Source of the DNA: Aspergillus flavus
Lineage: Eukaryota; Ascomycota; Eurotiomycetes; Eurotiales; Aspergillaceae
NCBI RefSeq assembly: GCF_009017415.1
Contig: NC_092408.1
Span: forward strand, 1,426,001 to 1,490,000
DNA length: 64,000 bases
Reading direction: 5' to 3'
The position numbers and the translations under genes were made by a program. Positions 60,156-64,000 of this stretch are shown in pieces. The notes beneath the pieces are model-generated. The model was not told the DNA's origin and ran no database searches. It was given only the letters and a program-made list of their open reading frames with translations. The first letter of the stretch is position 1; the number at the start of each line of letters is the position of its first letter.

Positions 60156-61060
60156 ATGGATTGCTCCACAGCCTCCGCGGTAGACCTGCATCCGAGGCAA
60201 GCAACGGACTCCGAGTATGATGCGGAGATCGGCGTTTTGCAATGGGATGAACCCATGTCCCATCATCACAACCATAACCGTGATTCCAATTACCACCCAC
60301 ATTCCTTGCTGACAGAGGATATCCGATATATCCCGACCATGGTCACTGGAAGCACATCCGCGCTTTTGCATTCAATACCGATCTCTCCACATTCAAGCCT
60401 GTCACCATCAGAAGCGACTGCCTGCATCGCCATGAATCCATTGGACTCCGCAACGATGGGTACCGTAGGTGTCGACTCACAGCATATCGATCATAACGGG
60501 CATCGAATATCCAATGTGGGTGACAGAGTAGCCGAAGATCCACCATCCAAAACTTACCTGGCTTTTGACCAAAAGAGGCTAACATTCCGATGACATAGAC
60601 GATCAATCGACGACAGTCCCAAAATCGCGAGGCCCAGCGTCGATTCCGAGAACGGAGAGAGCAAGAGAGAGCTCAAACGCAGGTCAAGATGGACGTACTT
60701 CGCACAGAAAACAAACGGTTGTCGGACTTGTTCAACCTGTTGAGGACGGAGAATCATAGAATAGAGGGAGAAAACGAGCGATTAAAGGCGGAACTAGAAA
60801 TAATGAGGAAACGGTGGAAGGATGTGCTACGTGTAATGTCGGAGATGGCGCAGCAAGATGAGCGGACCGCAGGTTGTCGCTCATCATCTTCCACCACCAG
60901 CCCTTCTTCTCCCACATCACCCTCTGGCCCTTGCTCTCAGGTAGACATGCAGAGTCTCAGGCGTTCGATCGTGATGCAGACTCTGGTAGCGCTTTTTGAG
61001 GAGAGAGGATCGGACTCAGCGCGTTCTGTGACAATTAAAGACGGCTCTGTGAGCCCTTGA
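60156..61060 (+). CDS. bZIP transcription factor
   Basis: Two exons (60156-60515 and 60599-61060) with an 83 bp intron give 273 residues. The acceptor, just before the basic region, is clear (branch GCTAAC, CATAG); the donor at 60516 is the best in-phase choice but less certain. The basic region NRRQSQNREAQRRFRERREQ spans 123-142 with the N-x7-R pair N129 and R137; the NREAQRRFR form is Yap/AP-1-like. A leucine zipper follows with heptad positions L154, L161, L168, I175, L182 and M189. The N-terminus is His/Ser-rich, and a Ser/Pro stretch lies after the zipper. It acts in the nucleus as a dimer. It is immediately followed by another regulator on the same strand. Confidence 0.9.
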
Positions 61061-61564
61061 AATCCTAAAGCATATTAATGGTTGCCATTCTGACCGAGGT
61101 GGAGAGATATGAGCTTTAGAATGGTGGATTATGTTGGCTACAAGGTCTTTGTGGTTAATATAAGGGTGACTGAATTTAGCTTACATTGGCTTCTCCACCA
61201 TTTGTCAAACTTGGTGAATTCTTGTAGCTCAATCACCATCTACCGGGACATAGTAGTACGTAAACATATCGGGAAATAGTCGGGGCAATCAAGGGAACGC
61301 ATCGTATTCTGTTGGATACTCTCCTTACTCCGTATATCCGAGCCTCGAAGCCCAGCGAAGAACCCAAGCTAGACCCAAAGTGGAAGTGTGTTCCTCGGCT
61401 CCTATTGGACCGCATCCCATCTGGATTGGCTAAATTGAAGCTAAGACAACTTGGACTTGTCGTCTCAGCGCCGCCATCAAAGTCGGCTACAGATTCGGCA
61501 CCGAGGATTCGAATACACGAGATCAGCACCTTGGGATTAGTGGATCTGGGAGGTAGTGCCGAAT
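61061..61564. other. Intergenic region between two regulators
   Basis: About 500 bp without a supported frame form the bZIP 3' flank and the promoter of the next gene. Confidence 0.5.
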
Positions 61565-63437
61565 ATGGGCAGCAAACCACAAGAATTCGTCTTCGTCGAT
61601 GGCCCTGCGTTGGCTAGGGGCTCCAGCGCACATTCTCGAAAAATTAGGTCAGCTCTGATAAGACAACGTGTCTCTGAAAAGCAAACAAACTATCGCCGCG
61701 AGGAAGCTGCCAAGAGGGAGAAATTAATTGAGCAGAGAAAGGTCCAAGGGGAGCATCATCAGCATGCATTCAACAAGCTTTGCCCCTGTCGTAGAGAGTT
61801 CCAGGGCTCTGATTCCGACCAAACTCAAATGAGCCACCGTAGTAGGCCAACGTTCCTCGTCACTGACGATGGAGCTACAGTTTGTGGGACCTGCAGTAGG
61901 TTGACTCCCCTAAATAATTTGAGGACCAACCAAAAGACCGGAGAAACCCCCTCGACCTTGTCAGCTGTGAGTGGAAGGATGGACCCATTCTCCCCACTCG
62001 ATGCGAGCTGGGGACCACAAGTTGACAGCCTAGTGCATTACGGTTAGTGGCTTGGAAATCTTTATTACCCTGTGCTATTGCACTGGCCACCTGCGATTAT
62101 TCCTGCTGACTGACTTTACACGTAGCTTTGACCTCCATCTGGCCGGCATTTCGGCAATCAAACTATGCCGGGAGTTGTTATCAGGCTTGGATTCTGCCAT
62201 CGTCTCGGAATAAGCTCCTAGTTTATAGCACCCTGTGGGCCGCGTCCTGTCACAGGGATGTATTACGGATTAGCTACGGTGCCCCTGACCCGGCGTTGGA
62301 GACCAAAGAGCAATTGTATTACAAAGGCCTTGTCCTGAGCACTCTTCACAGTCATGTGGCTGACTACACAAACGAGACGTGGCGTGACAGTGTCATCATG
62401 TCTGTACTATACCTTGCTGTCAATGAACACGTCAAGGGCAAAGTAACACGAGACGCAAGTCCGTTCACTCCTCCTTTTGTGGACTTACAATCACTGTCTT
62501 TCTACGGTAGCAGGGAGTATCATAATATGCACTGGACATTCATTCAGACCCTTTTAGATCGTCTTGGAGGGATCCACTCCATCAGGATGTACGGACTAGG
62601 CTGGCTGCTGTCAATGTAGGTTTACTACTTACCTCGGCTCGTTCTGGGTTATCTGGCTCTCGAGTAGCTAATCTTGATTTTTACAGTGGGGATTTAATGT
62701 TCGCCGCCCATTCTTTGACGAAGCCTCATTATCCCTTGGTAGACGTACAGGGAAAGTTATACAACCTTTCTTCTCCGCTACATGCTTTTGGCATCGCACC
62801 AAAACAACCGTCTCTACCCGGATCGGGTTTCCGAGAGCTTCTATCGCTTACACCACCCGTGAAAGAAAAGATCGTAAACGCATTCGTTCACCTCGGTGAA
62901 TATTCGAATGTGATCCAATCTTTCTCCAATCGCCACCTAGATGCTTCAACCCTTGATCTAATTGGAGACGTTCGGAACCAAGTGCACCACGATTTGTTCA
63001 GCCTACCGGACGAGCATAGCCCAACTGATTGCATTATCGATCAGCCGAATAACCCCGGTGATAGCTCCCAGTCTCTAGAGATCTATCACGCTTGCAGGCT
63101 CTCTGCCCTGCTATACGCGCTCCACGTCACATTTCCAGTCCCTAAGTCTGCTGCACTTCGAGCCGTGATTATCCCACAGCTGAATGAGAAACTTCATGAT
63201 GTTAGTCAGAAGATGTCTACTACGCTGCTTCTATGGTGTACCACAGTGACTGCTATTGCGACAGAGGGGATGATCCAACGCCAATCCCTAGTTCAGCTGA
63301 CCAACAAAGTTCGTCTGGACTTGCAGATACATCATTTAAGTCACACTGTGGAAATACTCCATTCTTTTACCTGGGCAGACATCGCGTGCTTGGATGGGCT
63401 CTATAGACTTTGGGACGAGATAATGCGGCTTGGTTGA
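61565..63437 (+). CDS. Fungal-specific transcription factor-like protein (PF11951 / tachykinin-family type)
   Basis: Three exons (61565-62042, 62126-62615, 62687-63437) with introns of 83 and 71 bp give 572 residues. The N-terminal pattern QEFVFVDGPA followed by a basic, helical stretch (SRKIRSALIRQRVSEKQTNYRREEAAKR, split here only by its length) is the usual opening of fungal tachykinin-family proteins that carry the fungal-specific transcription factor domain 2. The middle and C-terminal parts are the helical regulatory domain (for example SVIMSVLYLAVNEH and FTWADIACLDGLYRLW). There is no Zn2Cys6 cluster; C89 and C91 in LCPCRREF are not enough. It is probably a nuclear regulator; targets unknown. 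Start at 61565 is the first ATG of the frame. Confidence 0.88.
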
Positions 63438-64000
63438 AGAGGTGTCTTGCAGTGATCACTATGATCGCAGCATCCTGACAGATGAACAGTTCATTGCTAT
63501 GGCCTTCTCAGAGATGCGGTATTCCTTTCTCTAAACCAAGCAGTTCTGCATGTCGATAGGGTAATACCATCCAGCTCAACTTAGTCAGCCAATGATCACG
63601 AGTATCAGCATCAGGAAAGGAAGCCACACGGAGACTGACAGAGCTCTAGGCATATACTCATAATATGGCTGAAACGAATAATCATGCTAGTCTCTTATCG
63701 GTTCTTGATTAGGAAAGGATACTGCACCTTTGTCGCCACTATCAACCATCCACATACTTAATAAATTTACGGTGTTTTGCATGTTCGCCGCAGCAGGATA
63801 CCTAGCCGAGCATGTCACGCCTCGACTTCAAAGTCCAAATACAGAACTTGGGATCATTGCGAATCCCATGCAAATGTCATGCAATTGGGGGTCTCCGTGA
63901 ACATCTTTCATGCAGTCCTCATGCAAGTCTCAGCTCTCCACCACCACAGCTGCGGGGTATACTAGTCTCTACTCCGGAATCTGAGCATGACTTCTACAAT
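63438..64000. other. Right-edge intergenic region
   Basis: No supported frame was found; this is the 3' flank of the last gene to the window edge. Confidence 0.5.

Overview
The window is a piece of nuclear DNA from a filamentous ascomycete, most likely an Aspergillus/Penicillium-type Eurotiomycete. The evidence is many short introns (about 45-90 bp) with GT..AG ends and CTAAC/CTGAC-like branch points, long intergenic spaces, and fungal families such as CFEM-Pth11 receptors, Dal5-type permeases, PF11951-type regulators and LIM/paxillin-like proteins. I rebuilt exon structures by hand from splice signals and reading-frame continuity. No rRNA, convincing tRNA or CRISPR array was seen.

Layout. 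0.7-6.7 kb: a small four-helix membrane protein (+), a short-chain dehydrogenase (-), an NAD-dependent epimerase/reductase (-) and, divergent from it, an ACC deaminase (+). 6.8-14.2 kb: inositol-3-phosphate synthase INO1 (-) and a LIM-domain protein (+), separated by a 3.4 kb divergent intergenic region. 15.5-22.5 kb: a secreted arylsulfatase (-), a secreted protein of unknown function with a possible Cys/His dyad (+) and a cupin protein (-). 23.6-26.1 kb: a broken aminoglycoside-phosphotransferase-like gene and a second-copy-like PP1 phosphatase (-). 27.2-31.8 kb: a zinc-independent alcohol dehydrogenase (-), a decayed acetolactate decarboxylase (-) and, divergent from it, an acetolactate synthase paralogue without a mitochondrial leader (+); together they look like a former acetoin locus. 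33.7-40.5 kb: an unknown protein, a Dal5-like MFS transporter (-), an SDR (-) and a secreted GDSL esterase (+). 41-44 kb is a decayed, AT-rich, transposon-bearing stretch: a frameshifted kinase-like gene, a kinase relic and a 550 bp hAT-type MITE with a perfect 8 bp target-site duplication. 45.9-53.3 kb: a CFEM-Pth11-type receptor (+), a secreted purine nucleoside permease-family protein (-) and a small NTF2/SnoaL-like protein (+). 55-57.5 kb: a weak helicase-like relic and one unknown ORF. 60.1-63.4 kb: two adjacent regulators, a bZIP factor and a PF11951-like factor, both (+).

How the genes fit together. Most are single metabolic genes rather than one classical secondary-metabolite cluster; no PKS, NRPS or terpene synthase was seen. 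The strongest functional grouping is acetolactate synthase, acetolactate decarboxylase and the alcohol dehydrogenase, which could have formed cytosolic acetoin or butanediol, but the decarboxylase now carries a frameshift and two in-frame stops. The most unusual single genes are the PP1 paralogue without the C-terminal TPPR site and the secreted protein whose Cys-His spacing resembles CNF/CheD-type deamidases.
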